A stretch of 64,000 nucleotides of DNA from an uncultured Dorea sp. (lineage in GTDB: Bacteria; Bacillota; Clostridia; Lachnospirales; Lachnospiraceae). Positions 1 to 8,320 of the stretch are shown piece by piece. The position numbers and the translations under genes are program-made. The notes under the pieces are model-generated. The model made no database searches, was not told the DNA's origin, and worked only from the letters and a program-made list of their open reading frames with translations. The DNA lies in contig CANTDX010000006.1 in assembly GCA_947652615.1 (NCBI GenBank), forward strand, positions 28,948 through 92,947. The letters run 5' to 3'. How positions within the stretch are numbered: the first letter of the stretch is position 1; each line of letters starts with the position of its first letter.

Positions 1-945
1 GCTTATCGCGTTGTGAGTATCTTCGTGGGCGGCGGAACCCCGTCTATCCTGGAAGCCGGGCAGATCCTTGACATATTCGCGGCAGTCTATGATACATTTG
101 CCGTGGAAGCGGAGGCGGAGATCACCATAGAGATGAATCCCGGTACGGTGACAGAAGAGAAGCTTGCGGCTTATAAGAGGGCGGGGATCAACCGGCTGAG
201 TATCGGCCTGCAGTCGGCGAAGAACGACGAGCTTAAGCTCCTTGGGCGGATCCATACGTATGAGGAATTCTTAAGGACTTATGAGCTTGCCAGGGAAGCC
301 GGGTATCGGAATATCAATGTTGATCTGATGTCAGCCATACCGGGGCAGACGGTGGAAGGATGGGAGGAGACGCTTCGGAAGACGGCAGAATTAAGACCGG
401 AGCATATCTCGGCTTACAGCCTGATCATCGAGGAAGGGACGCCTTTCTATGAGAAATACGGAGTGCGGAAGGGAAGTACCAGGGAATTGCCGGGAGAAGA
501 GGAAGAACGTCAGATGTATCGGCGGACGAAGAGTATCCTTGAAGAGTACGGGTACCACCGGTATGAGATCTCGAACTATGCACTGCCGGGATATGAGTGC
601 AGGCATAACCTGGGGTACTGGGACCGGACGGAGTATCTGGGGATCGGCGCGGGTGCGGCGTCGCTTATGGATAACCGGCGCTGGAATGACGGAGGGGAAC
701 CGGCGGCGTTAAGCCGGACGGAGCAGATGGAGGAGTGTATGTTCCTGGGACTTCGGAAGACAGAAGGGGTGTCGAAGGCGCGGTTCGAAGCGGAATTCGG
801 GTGCAGTATGGAGAGTGTCTACGGTGGAGTGCTTGAGAGGATGTATGGGCTGGGGATGATGGAAGAGGCAGGAGAGTACGTGCGGCTGACAGAGAGGGGG
901 ATTGATGTGAGCAATGGGGTGATGTGTGAGTTCCTAATAGATTGA
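1..945 (+). CDS. hemW: Radical SAM HemW-type protein (coproporphyrinogen III oxidase-like), 5' end outside window
   Basis: The reading frame is open from base 1, so the gene starts upstream. The 314 residues seen begin just before the conserved SIF(V)GGGTPS stretch of the HemW/HemN family, and the CxxxCxxC iron-sulfur motif that normally precedes it lies outside the window. Visible family marks are EMNPGT, GINRLSIGLQS, NVDLMSAIPGQT and HISAYSLIIEEGTPF, followed by a HemN C-terminal domain (about residues 230-314). The family is radical SAM. HemW members are thought to act as heme chaperones rather than true oxidases, and the gene commonly lies near heat-shock genes in clostridia. The GTG at base 13 is internal, not the start. 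The stop codon is followed at once by the ribosome site of the next gene. Confidence 0.9.
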   Translation, partial: AYRVVSIFVGGGTPSILEAGQILDIFAAVYDTFAVEAEAEITIEMNPGTVTEEKLAAYKRAGINRLSIGLQSAKNDELKLLGRIHTYEEFLRTYELAREAGYRNINVDLMSAIPGQTVEGWEETLRKTAELRPEHISAYSLIIEEGTPFYEKYGVRKGSTRELPGEEEERQMYRRTKSILEEYGYHRYEISNYALPGYECRHNLGYWDRTEYLGIGAGAASLMDNRRWNDGGEPAALSRTEQMEECMFLGLRKTEGVSKARFEAEFGCSMESVYGGVLERMYGLGMMEEAGEYVRLTERGIDVSNGVMCEFLID

Positions 946-962
946 GAAGGAGGCGGACAGAT

Positions 963-2552
963 ATGGGGAAGTACCTGAATCCGGGGAATGATGCCTTTCG
1001 TCAGGCAGTGAATGATGATATCTACGTGGATAAAACAATGCTGATCTCTTGTATGAATAAGAAGATTGATAAAGAGAGCAGTAAATATGTCTGCGTAAAC
1101 AGGCCGCGCCGGTTCGGCAAGTCGATGGCTGCCAATATGCTTGCCGCGTATTATAGCTGCGGTTGTAATTCGGAAGATATCTTTGCAGAATATAGAATCA
1201 GTGCAGTGGATTCTTATAGAAAATACCTTAATAAATATGATGTGATCCACTTTGATGTGCAGTGGTGCAGAGGAAATGTTTCAAGCGCTTTGGAAACGAT
1301 TCCGTTTATTCAGGAAGCTGTTATCGGAGAACTATGTGCAGTTTATCCCGGGACTTTTGCTGAAAAAGTGAGAAATCTGTCAGATGCACTGGCATCCGTT
1401 CACAATGCGACCGGGCGAAGATTTATCATTATTATAGACGAGTGGGATGCGATCATTCGTGATGAGGCCGAGGATGAGGCGGCACAGAGAGCCTATATTG
1501 ATTTCCTTCGGAGTATGTTCAAGGGGAATCTCCCATCGGCCTATCTGAGTCTGGTATATCTGACTGGTATCCTGCCGATGAAAAAGTTGAATACGCAGTC
1601 GGCGCTGAATAATTTCGATGAATTTACGATGTTGGATGCAGGGGAGCTTGCACCGTATGTCGGTTTTACGGAAGAAGAAGTCAAGGGATTATGCCAGGCG
1701 TACCACCGGGATTTTAACGATATAAAGAGATGGTATGACGGATATGTACTTGAAGGGAATCTGCATGTATATAACCCGCGTGCCGTGGTAAGTTCTATTA
1801 CCCGCGGAAAACTGAAGAGCTACTGGTCTATGACGGGAACCTACGAGGCGATCGTGCCGTTTATCAATATGGATTTTGATGGGCTGAAGACAGATATCAT
1901 TAAGATGTTATCGGGAGAATCCGTCTATGTGAGTACGAAGTCTTATAAGAATGATATGGTCAGGTTTAAGAACAAGGATGATATACTGACATTGTTGATT
2001 CATTTGGGATATCTGGCGTATGATGAGAACAGGCATAAGGCATTTATTCCGAATGAGGAGATACGAAGTGAGTTCGTAGAAGCCACCGATGAGAATCGGT
2101 GGAATGAACTTATTGAGATTCAGCACAAATCAGAAGCATTGCTTAAGGCGACCTTGAATATGGATTCTGACGTCGTGGCAGATATGGTTGAAGAAGCACA
2201 TTCCAGATACACCTCTATTATAGAATATAATGATGAAAACGCGCTTAGCTGTGTGATCAGTATGGCATATTATGGAGCATTGAAGTATTATTATCTTCCC
2301 GTCAGGGAAATGCCGGCAGGGCGCGGATTTGCGGATCTGGTTTTCCTGCCAAAGAGAGAATGTCCGGAAATGCCGGCAATGCTGATTGAATTGAAATGGG
2401 ATCAGACGGCGGATTCTGCAATAAAGCAGATTAAGGAACGTAAGTATACAGAAGCTTTGGAGGTATATGACGGGGATATCCTTCTTATAGGGTTAAATTA
2501 CAGTAAAAAACGAACCAGACATGAATGTGTGATTGAGAAAGTTGTAAAATAA
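963..2552 (+). CDS. AAA-ATPase-like protein with C-terminal PD-(D/E)XK domain (DUF1703 family)
   Basis: This 529-residue protein has an N-terminal ATPase-like domain with the P-loop-like NRPRRFGKS (about residues 45-53) and a Walker B-like IIIIDEWD (about 155-162). Its C-terminal third carries ADLVF followed by MLIELKW, which fits the D...ExK core of PD-(D/E)XK nuclease-like domains (PDDEXK_9/DUF1703). Families like this occur in many copies in gut Clostridia and Bacteroidetes, and their cellular role is not established. A TTG at 942 is in frame, but the ATG at 963 sits 9 bases after AAGGAGG (947-953), so it is preferred. The gene follows hemW by 17 bases and looks visibly more AT-rich than it. 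A role in defence or mobile-element biology is only a guess. Confidence 0.85.
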   Translation: MGKYLNPGNDAFRQAVNDDIYVDKTMLISCMNKKIDKESSKYVCVNRPRRFGKSMAANMLAAYYSCGCNSEDIFAEYRISAVDSYRKYLNKYDVIHFDVQWCRGNVSSALETIPFIQEAVIGELCAVYPGTFAEKVRNLSDALASVHNATGRRFIIIIDEWDAIIRDEAEDEAAQRAYIDFLRSMFKGNLPSAYLSLVYLTGILPMKKLNTQSALNNFDEFTMLDAGELAPYVGFTEEEVKGLCQAYHRDFNDIKRWYDGYVLEGNLHVYNPRAVVSSITRGKLKSYWSMTGTYEAIVPFINMDFDGLKTDIIKMLSGESVYVSTKSYKNDMVRFKNKDDILTLLIHLGYLAYDENRHKAFIPNEEIRSEFVEATDENRWNELIEIQHKSEALLKATLNMDSDVVADMVEEAHSRYTSIIEYNDENALSCVISMAYYGALKYYYLPVREMPAGRGFADLVFLPKRECPEMPAMLIELKWDQTADSAIKQIKERKYTEALEVYDGDILLIGLNYSKKRTRHECVIEKVVK

Positions 2553-2610
2553 CAAAATAACATATTTTGAACAGATGCGGGAATTGTACTAAACCATATT
2601 GCATCCATCC

Positions 2611-2619
2611 TGTTATAAT
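2611..2619 (+). promoter_or_regulatory. Putative extended -10 promoter for the alpha/beta hydrolase gene
   Basis: TGT followed by TATAAT (2614-2619) is a perfect extended -10 element, 57 bases before the start codon of the hydrolase gene. No good -35 hexamer sits 16-18 bases upstream, so the call rests on the extended -10 alone. Confidence 0.45.
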
Positions 2620-2675
2620 ATTATCAGGAACTTATTAACCGGGAAATATAAACAAAATTAAGAAAGGAAAAAAAG

Positions 2676-3698
2676 ATGGATGCAAAATATTTAGTCCGCG
2701 ATGATGCGGAGAAATGGGCGAATCCTGAACTGGCTGACGTATTTGAGATGGGGCTTCCCATTTCCTTTGAGGAATGGTTGGATGAACCGGGAACGAATGC
2801 GGAGAAAAGGGCGAAATATAGCATGCCCCTTGAGGAGACGCACAATGAGCGGACAGAGACGTACGAAGTGCCGGGATGCCCGGAGGAACCGGACGCGCCT
2901 GCAGTAAGGATTCTTGTCACTTACCCGGCAAATAGAAAGCGCAAGATGCCGTGCGTGATCGGGATTGCAGGAGGCGGATTGATCCTCTCATTTGCGGCGA
3001 TCATGGCGCCGGAAAAACTCGCAGACGATCTGGGGGCGATCGTGGTATCTTTCAATTACAGATGTCTGTTTGACGATTCCAAATATCCGGAAGCATTAAA
3101 TGACTGCCACGCGGTGTATAAATATGTACTGGATCATGCCAAGGATCTTGGTGTTGATGAGAAGAGAGTGCTCCTCTATGGTGTCAGCTCCGGCGGGCAC
3201 CTCGCATTGGCGCTCTGTCACAGATTAAAGAGACATAACTATCATCCGCGCGGATGTATCGCGATCGGACCTGTTGCGGATAACCGATTGATCTATCCTT
3301 CCAGCATAAGAAGCGGCAATACCTGGAACAGCCAGGCGCTATACCGGACTGGCAAAGAGTGGCTGGGCGATCAGGGGAACGATGCATTTCTGTCGCCGGA
3401 AGCATTCCCGAATCATGCGACGGTGAAGGAGTGTGAAGGGCTTGCGCCGACAATTATCTATACTTATGAGACGGATGTCTGCCTGGATCCAAGCCTGATG
3501 TATGCATCCAAACTGGTGCAGGCCGGTGTGTTCACACAGTTGTATCTGTTTGGAGGGCAGAATCATATCTGTAACTGTAACGCTTATCTGAATACGCCGG
3601 ACAGCGAGCAGGCGGAAGAATACCGCGATATGTTGAAACGTGATGTGGATATGCTGGTAAAGAATGATCTTCGGAGACTGTGGCAGCAGGAAGAATAA
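2676..3698 (+). CDS. Alpha/beta hydrolase (HSL-type esterase/lipase-like)
   Basis: The 340-residue protein has an alpha/beta-hydrolase layout. There is an oxyanion-hole type glycine run (IAGGGLI, about 97-103), a nucleophile elbow GVSSGG with candidate Ser171, a candidate Asp267 in YETDVCLDPS and a candidate His297 in GGQNHI. Spacing and order match the hormone-sensitive-lipase-like esterases, which hydrolyse short acyl esters; the natural substrate cannot be told from sequence. No signal peptide is seen, so it is probably cytoplasmic. A ribosome site (AAGAAAGGA) precedes the ATG. The gene stands alone between an extended -10 promoter and a strong bidirectional terminator, so it is likely a single-gene unit. 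Confidence 0.85.
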   Translation: MDAKYLVRDDAEKWANPELADVFEMGLPISFEEWLDEPGTNAEKRAKYSMPLEETHNERTETYEVPGCPEEPDAPAVRILVTYPANRKRKMPCVIGIAGGGLILSFAAIMAPEKLADDLGAIVVSFNYRCLFDDSKYPEALNDCHAVYKYVLDHAKDLGVDEKRVLLYGVSSGGHLALALCHRLKRHNYHPRGCIAIGPVADNRLIYPSSIRSGNTWNSQALYRTGKEWLGDQGNDAFLSPEAFPNHATVKECEGLAPTIIYTYETDVCLDPSLMYASKLVQAGVFTQLYLFGGQNHICNCNAYLNTPDSEQAEEYRDMLKRDVDMLVKNDLRRLWQQEE

Positions 3699-3715
3699 TC
3701 ACCATAAGATAAAAA

Positions 3716-3752
3716 GGGGACAGGGCAAATGCGAAGGATTTGCCCTGTCCCT
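3716..3752. terminator. Bidirectional intrinsic terminator between hydrolase and chromate transporter genes
   Basis: A near-perfect inverted repeat has left arm 3716-3730, a 7-base loop and right arm 3738-3752 (AGGGACAGGGCAAAT type arms). A run of five A lies on its left and TTT on its right. It sits between convergent genes and can serve both strands. Confidence 0.85.
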
Positions 3753-3773
3753 TTGAGGAAATATCCGATCAAA

Positions 3774-4328
3774 TTACATCCCCAGCACAACCCCCACGCA
3801 AGCCCCAGCCGCGATCCACACCAGGGGATGCAGCTTCCCAAGCTTCTTCACCTGCAGAAGTGCGAACGTAACACCACAGACCGCCACATTGACCACATTA
3901 ACCTGTACATTTCCTTCGACAACCGACACGATCGCAATCTTGAGCAGTTCCCACACCGCATACCCGATCAGGGCGGCCACAGCCGGGCGGATGCCGTAGA
4001 AAGCGGCTTTCACATTCTTATTCTCACTGAAATTCTCCAGAAACTTTGCAATCAGCACGATAATGATCAGAGCCGGCGCCGTGAGCGCCAGGGTGGCTAC
4101 GATCGCTCCCGGGACGCCGGCGGCGTTATATCCGGCGTAAGTCGCCATATTGATACCTACAGGCCCGGGGGTGCTCTCGCTGATGGCAACCATGTTGGTG
4201 AGTTCGCTTACTGTAAACCAGTCATATTTGTTCGTCAGATCCATCAGGAAGGGCAGTGTCGCCATCCCTCCGCCGATGGAGAACAGGCCGATCTTGAAGA
4301 ATTCATATGCAAGGATCAGATAGATCAT
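3774..4328 (-). CDS. Chromate transporter half-protein, second subunit
   Basis: This 184-residue membrane protein is one CHR domain. It has FKIGLFSIGGGMATLPFL near the N-terminus, ESTPGPVGINMATYAGY, and several hydrophobic segments to the end. Short-chain ChrA proteins are encoded as adjacent pairs that work together in the membrane as anion (chromate/sulfate-like) exporters. The ATG at 4328 overlaps the stop of the upstream half gene (ATGA), so translation is probably coupled. The frame extends further upstream without a stop, but that extension is charged and non-homologous and overlaps the first subunit, so the shorter start is chosen. The true substrate in an anaerobe is unknown. Confidence 0.9.
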   Translation of the reverse strand: MIYLILAYEFFKIGLFSIGGGMATLPFLMDLTNKYDWFTVSELTNMVAISESTPGPVGINMATYAGYNAAGVPGAIVATLALTAPALIIIVLIAKFLENFSENKNVKAAFYGIRPAVAALIGYAVWELLKIAIVSVVEGNVQVNVVNVAVCGVTFALLQVKKLGKLHPLVWIAAGACVGVVLGM

Positions 4329-4876
4329 GAGCTGCGCCTCCCTTCGAGATGTTTGGCAATGATGCCGGTGACTCCGGATAAGACGATTACCAGCGCCGTT
4401 GGGACCGGAGTAAAGCAAGCCAGTATGAAGGCAGCAAGGAAGACCAGGGCGCCTAGTTTGTCGATGATCCCTTTCTTCATCATGCTGACTACCGTGTTCA
4501 GCATCAGCGCACATACAACGATACGGATGCCTGCCAGGGCATGAAGGACTACCGGCATGTGGATGAAATTCTGTAGAATCGAAGCGACCAGACAGATGAT
4601 GATGAGGGAAGGAGAGACCATCCCAAGAGTACCGGACACACCGCCGATGAACCCGGCCTGCTTATAGCCCACATAGGTTGCGGTGTTGACCGCGATGATT
4701 CCGGGGGTACACTGGCCGATGGCGTAGATATCCAGAAGTTCTTCTTCCGTACACCAGCTGTGCTTCTGCACCACCTCCCGCTGCAGCATGGGCAGCATGG
4801 CAAGCCCGCCGCCGAAGGTGAGGCCGCCGATCTTGAAAAAACTAACATATAATTCCGCTAATTTTCTGGTATTCAT
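4325..4876 (-). CDS. Chromate transporter half-protein, first subunit
   Basis: This 183-residue CHR-domain protein starts with FFKIGGLTFGGGLAMLPML and has the paired motif GQCTPGIIAVNTATYVGY, followed by hydrophobic spans. It forms a two-gene unit with the next minus-strand gene, with a 4-base ATGA overlap. Full-length ChrA proteins are fusions of two such halves, whereas this organism keeps them split. A ribosome site (AGGAGC) lies before the ATG. The gene lies 44 bases after DUF4364 on the same strand, so it may be read from the same transcript. Confidence 0.9.
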   Translation of the reverse strand: MNTRKLAELYVSFFKIGGLTFGGGLAMLPMLQREVVQKHSWCTEEELLDIYAIGQCTPGIIAVNTATYVGYKQAGFIGGVSGTLGMVSPSLIIICLVASILQNFIHMPVVLHALAGIRIVVCALMLNTVVSMMKKGIIDKLGALVFLAAFILACFTPVPTALVIVLSGVTGIIAKHLEGRRSS

Positions 4877-4920
4877 AGTATTTTATGCTCCTATTTTAAT
4901 TCTGATCAAAATACCACAGC

Positions 4921-5433
4921 CTACAATAGCTGCGACATGATATGTGCATAGATCTCCTGATTCTTCTTCGTCCAGTTATTGGCGATCGTCTCGGCCTCCG
5001 CCTCGGTCGGCGCGGTAACGGTCAGCTCGATCAGAGGGATCCGTTGTTCGATGACCTGGCATTTGACAAAATATTCCCCGTTGGAATTGCGGTAATAATC
5101 GGACTTGACGGATACTTCGTTCTTGAGTTCATATCGCTTCTGCTTCAAAAATGCATTGATATCCTTCTGAATGGCAGGGGAGATATCATTGCGGAAGTAA
5201 TAGACGATCTCGGCGCCTTCCTCTGTGATATGGAAGAAGGTCCTGTTATGGGTTGATTCCTCTTGTATGAGATTTGATTCCACCAGTTCGGAGATCGCCT
5301 GTTGAAGTTTGAAATAAGTCGTATATCCCTCATCCAGAATGAATTCAGAGAGCTGTGCGTTCGTCAGGGGGAAATCCACCCTGTTCAGGATATATAATAT
5401 GATAAGCTTGTATAATTTGAGAGGTTTATCCAT
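4921..5433 (-). CDS. DUF4364 family winged-helix-like protein
   Basis: This 170-residue protein starts MDKPLKLYKLIILYIL and has a predicted winged-helix fold (about residues 1-80), with a recognition-helix-like stretch TTYFKLQQAISELVESNLI. It matches the DUF4364 family, found almost only in Clostridia, and is probably a DNA-binding regulator. The C-terminal half (YFVKCQVIEQRIPLIELTVTAP) is a small beta-rich domain. Its ATG lies 3 bases after the stop of the radical SAM gene, so the two are an operon. No target can be named. Confidence 0.85.
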   Translation of the reverse strand: MDKPLKLYKLIILYILNRVDFPLTNAQLSEFILDEGYTTYFKLQQAISELVESNLIQEESTHNRTFFHITEEGAEIVYYFRNDISPAIQKDINAFLKQKRYELKNEVSVKSDYYRNSNGEYFVKCQVIEQRIPLIELTVTAPTEAEAETIANNWTKKNQEIYAHIMSQLL

Positions 5434-5436
5434 GCG

Positions 5437-6372
5437 TTACATTCCTTTCTCATAGTCTTTTCCCTGCCAGATGTCGTGCTCCTTCAGATAGGCGTGCAGG
5501 CCGTTCAGTACTCGGCGCTTGTGTCCCGTCCACAGGGGAGCGACAAGGAGTGGCTTGGGGCCGTCGCCGGTAAGCCGGTGTACGGCAATGTCAGGGCGAA
5601 GGGTACTCAGCGCCTTGCCGAGCATCACGAAGTATTCTTCCATATCGGGAAGCGGAAACGGATGTTCCTTGTAATATTTTGCAAGATCGGTACCCTTTAA
5701 TATATGTAGTAATTGAAATTTTACACCTTGGATATCCAGGGTATTCAGATAGCTGACTGTGGCAAGCAGATGCGGCATGCCTTCTCCTGGAAGTCCGAGG
5801 ATCGTATGGACGATCACTGGAATGGATAGCGCCCGTAAGCTTAAGACAGCCTGTTCAAATACGGGAAGCTCATAACCCCTACGAATGAACTTTGCCGTCT
5901 GCGTATGGATTGTCTGGAGCCCCAGCTCTATCCATACGGGCTTGATCATGCTTAGTTCTTTCAGAAGTTCCAGCACATCGGGGCCAAGGCAGTCAGGTCT
6001 TGTCGCGATATCCAGGATGCAGATATCAGGGGATGCCAATGCTTCGGTGAATATCTTGCGCAGACGGGAGACCGGAGCATAGGTATTGGTATATGCCTGG
6101 AAATAAGCGATATAAGCGTTGCCGGAATATTTGCCCGCGGCTTGTGCTTTGCCCGTCCGGATCTGTTCCGTGATGGAGAGGCGCCGGTCTGCGGCATAAT
6201 CCCCGGAACCTCCAGCGCTGCAGAAGATGCAGCCGCGGTCACCCAGGGTGCCGTCCCGGTTGGGGCAGGTTAGACCTGCATCCAGTGAGATCTTGTACAT
6301 CTTCCTGCCGTAAGTCTGCTTCAGGTAATAGTCAAGAGAGTAATATCGCCGGTTGTCCCAGTATATTGCCAT
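5437..6372 (-). CDS. TIGR01212 family radical SAM protein (YhcC-like)
   Basis: This is a 311-residue radical SAM protein. The cluster-binding motif is CPNRDGTLGDRGCIFC, i.e. CxnCxxC with the long spacing typical of TIGR01212/YhcC. Further family marks are YFQAYTNTYAP, IATRPDCL, WIELGLQT and HTILGLPGE. The family is distantly related to Elp3-like enzymes, and its reaction is not established. The ATG at 6372 (MAIYWDN) is chosen over an in-frame start at 6441, because a purine-rich AAAGGCGG lies in front of it and homology begins there. It heads the minus-strand run radical SAM, DUF4364, chrA pair. Confidence 0.9.
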   Translation of the reverse strand: MAIYWDNRRYYSLDYYLKQTYGRKMYKISLDAGLTCPNRDGTLGDRGCIFCSAGGSGDYAADRRLSITEQIRTGKAQAAGKYSGNAYIAYFQAYTNTYAPVSRLRKIFTEALASPDICILDIATRPDCLGPDVLELLKELSMIKPVWIELGLQTIHTQTAKFIRRGYELPVFEQAVLSLRALSIPVIVHTILGLPGEGMPHLLATVSYLNTLDIQGVKFQLLHILKGTDLAKYYKEHPFPLPDMEEYFVMLGKALSTLRPDIAVHRLTGDGPKPLLVAPLWTGHKRRVLNGLHAYLKEHDIWQGKDYEKGM

Positions 6373-6405
6373 TGTATTCCGCCGCCTTTCCCTCAGACTG
6401 AATAT

Positions 6406-6427
6406 CCAACCGCCGCGTTGCGGTTGG
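6406..6427 (-). other. Hairpin in leader of the radical SAM gene
   Basis: CCAACCGC (6406-6413) and GCGGTTGG (6420-6427) form a perfect 8-bp stem with a 6-base loop, 34 bases upstream of the ATG. There is no T-run, so it is not a terminator. It may be a leader structure or a protein-binding palindrome. Confidence 0.4.
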
Positions 6428-6624
6428 AGAACTGTATCCATATAATAACATTCTTAATGAATCAAATCAATAAAAAGGCTTTTAAATTTCCAATAAATGT
6501 AGTATAATAACATCTGATTCCAACTGGGTCAATTCAGGCCCCTCAATCCCAGTGAATATATATTAGATATGATACATCGAATATTAGTATATTTAATGGA
6601 AAAAATTTAGAAAGGAATAGCCAT

Positions 6625-7962
6625 ATGAGAGAAAAATATGAATCACTGCCCTTATCTACACTCAAAGATCTTGCGAAGGCGAGAGGCTTAAAGGGGATAT
6701 CGACAATGAAGAAAGCAGAGCTTGTTGAGCGTATGCTGGAGGAGGATGAGAAGGAGAAGCAGGCTTCCAGGGAAGCAGTGAAGGAGATGTCTGCGAATAC
6801 AGGAGATAAAGAGGTTCATGATATAGATAGATTGGATAGCGGCATTACAGCCTGCGGAATCTTAGAGGTGCTTCCGGACGGATATGGATTTATCAGGAGC
6901 GCCAACTACCTGCCGGGAGAGAACGACGTGTATGTATCGCCGTCCCAGATTCGGAAGTTCAATCTTAAGACGGGAGATATTCTGGAAGGACATACGAGGA
7001 TCAAGACGCAGCAGGAGAAGTTCAGCGCATTACTATACTTAACGAGAATCAACAATATCGATCCGATGAAGGCGATGCGGAGGACGAATTTCGAGGATAT
7101 GACGCCGATCTTCCCGGATGAGAGACTCAGGCTTGAGAGCGGCAAGACGAGCACTGCCATGAGGATCGTAGATCTCTTGTCTCCGATCGGGAAGGGGCAG
7201 CGCGGTATGATCGTGTCTCCTCCGAAAGCCGGTAAGACAACCTTGCTTAAGCAGGTGGCGCTGTCCGTAAGGAGGAATAATCCGGAGATCCATCTGCTGA
7301 TCCTGCTGATCGACGAGCGTCCGGAGGAGGTAACGGACATCAAGGAGACCATCGAGGGAGACAATGTTGAAGTCATCTACTCTACGTTTGATGAATTGCC
7401 GGAGCACCACAAGCGTGTGTCGGAGATGGTGATCGAGCGGGCGAAGCGCCTGGTAGAGCACAAGAAGGACGTCATGATACTGCTTGACAGTATCACGCGT
7501 CTGGCGAGAGCTTATAACCTGACGGTTCCTCCTTCAGGAAGAACGCTTTCCGGCGGTCTTGACCCGGCGGCGCTGCATATGCCCAAGAGATTCTTCGGTG
7601 CGGCTAGGAATATGCGCGGCGGTGGAAGTCTCACGATTCTGGCGACGGCTCTTGTCAATACCGGGAGCAAGATGGATGATGTGATCTATGAGGAGTTCAA
7701 GGGAACCGGTAATATGGAACTGGTGTTAGACAGGAAGCTGTCTGAGAAGAGGGTATTCCCGGCGATCGACATCCCGCAGTCCGGAACCAGAAGGGAAGAC
7801 CTTCTGCTGTCCAGGGAGGAGCAGGAGGCGGTTGATAATATGCGCCGCGCGTTAAATGGCATGAGGGCGGATGAGGCAGTGGAGAATATCCTGAATATGT
7901 TCAGCCGGACTCGTAATAATGCCGAACTGATTCAAATGGTAAAAAAGACAAAAATCATCTAG
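6625..7962 (+). CDS. rho: Transcription termination factor Rho
   Basis: The 445-residue protein has the Rho N-terminal SAP-like domain ([20 protein letters not shown], about residues 7-26), a charged linker, and an RNA-binding cold-shock-like domain (GYGFIRS, about 87-93). The RecA-type motor has P-loop SPPKAGKTT (about 198-206), [12 protein letters not shown], and Walker [17 protein letters not shown]. The Q/R-loop region [21 protein letters not shown] follows. Rho is a hexameric RNA helicase that ends transcription of untranslated RNA. The ribosome site is AGAAAGGA. The 5' region has a TATAAT at 6503-6508 without a good -35, and a 6-bp ACTGGG/CCCAGT stem at 6523-6553. These would suit a regulated leader, but this is not shown. 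Confidence 0.97.
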   Translation: MREKYESLPLSTLKDLAKARGLKGISTMKKAELVERMLEEDEKEKQASREAVKEMSANTGDKEVHDIDRLDSGITACGILEVLPDGYGFIRSANYLPGENDVYVSPSQIRKFNLKTGDILEGHTRIKTQQEKFSALLYLTRINNIDPMKAMRRTNFEDMTPIFPDERLRLESGKTSTAMRIVDLLSPIGKGQRGMIVSPPKAGKTTLLKQVALSVRRNNPEIHLLILLIDERPEEVTDIKETIEGDNVEVIYSTFDELPEHHKRVSEMVIERAKRLVEHKKDVMILLDSITRLARAYNLTVPPSGRTLSGGLDPAALHMPKRFFGAARNMRGGGSLTILATALVNTGSKMDDVIYEEFKGTGNMELVLDRKLSEKRVFPAIDIPQSGTRREDLLLSREEQEAVDNMRRALNGMRADEAVENILNMFSRTRNNAELIQMVKKTKII

Positions 7963-7988
7963 ACAATGCCGCGTTTTTATGTTACAAT
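7960..7988 (+). promoter_or_regulatory. Promoter of rpmE
   Basis: TAGACA (7960-7965), a 17-base spacer and TACAAT (7983-7988) preceded by TGT give a sound sigma-A promoter with extended -10. The -35 element overlaps the stop codon of rho. Confidence 0.7.
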
Positions 7989-8056
7989 AACAACGCTGTT
8001 TAGAAAACGAATAAGTAGCGTATAACGCTCGCGAAAATAAAGAAGAGGTGAAGATC

Positions 8057-8260
8057 ATGAAAGAAGGAATACATCCAACATATCATCAGGCAACAGTGAC
8101 CTGCAACTGCGGCAACACATTTGTAACAGGTTCAACAAAAGAAGATATCCACGTAGAGATCTGTTCCAAGTGCCATCCTTTTTACACAGGACAGCAGAAA
8201 GCAGCTCAGGCTCGCGGCCGTGTTGACAAGTTCAATAAGAAATACGGAATGGGTAAATAA
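8057..8260 (+). CDS. rpmE: Ribosomal protein bL31 (zinc-binding form)
   Basis: This 67-residue protein starts [19 protein letters not shown] and keeps the paired cysteines (CNCG and CSKCHPF) of the zinc-containing, housekeeping C+ form of L31 in the large ribosomal subunit. An in-frame GTG at 8048 is rejected, because it lies within the ribosome site AGAAGAGGTG and the ATG at 8057 matches the family N-terminus. Its own promoter overlaps the end of rho, and a terminator hairpin follows the gene. Confidence 0.96.
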   Translation: MKEGIHPTYHQATVTCNCGNTFVTGSTKEDIHVEICSKCHPFYTGQQKAAQARGRVDKFNKKYGMGK

Positions 8261-8273
8261 AAAAGCAGGTATC

Positions 8274-8303
8274 GGGTTGAGGTTGTATGATCTCAACCCT
8301 TTT
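8274..8303 (+). terminator. Intrinsic terminator after rpmE
   Basis: GGGTTGAG (8274-8281) pairs with CTCAACCC (8292-8299) around a 10-base loop and is followed by TTTT. It lies only 17 bases before the next start codon, so it probably reduces rather than blocks read-through into the DUF1385 gene. Confidence 0.75.
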
Positions 8304-8320
8304 CTATAAGGAGTATTAGG

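Noticed and set aside
3774..4514. A 246-residue chromate transporter with a long N-terminal extension
   Set aside because: The extension is charged, non-homologous and overlaps the first subunit. ATG 4328 overlaps the neighbouring stop and matches the family start.
3729..4544. A 271-codon plus-strand frame opposite the chromate transporter genes
   Set aside because: Composition is His/Arg/Asp-rich as in antisense shadows, there is no ribosome site, and it lies across two well-supported membrane genes.
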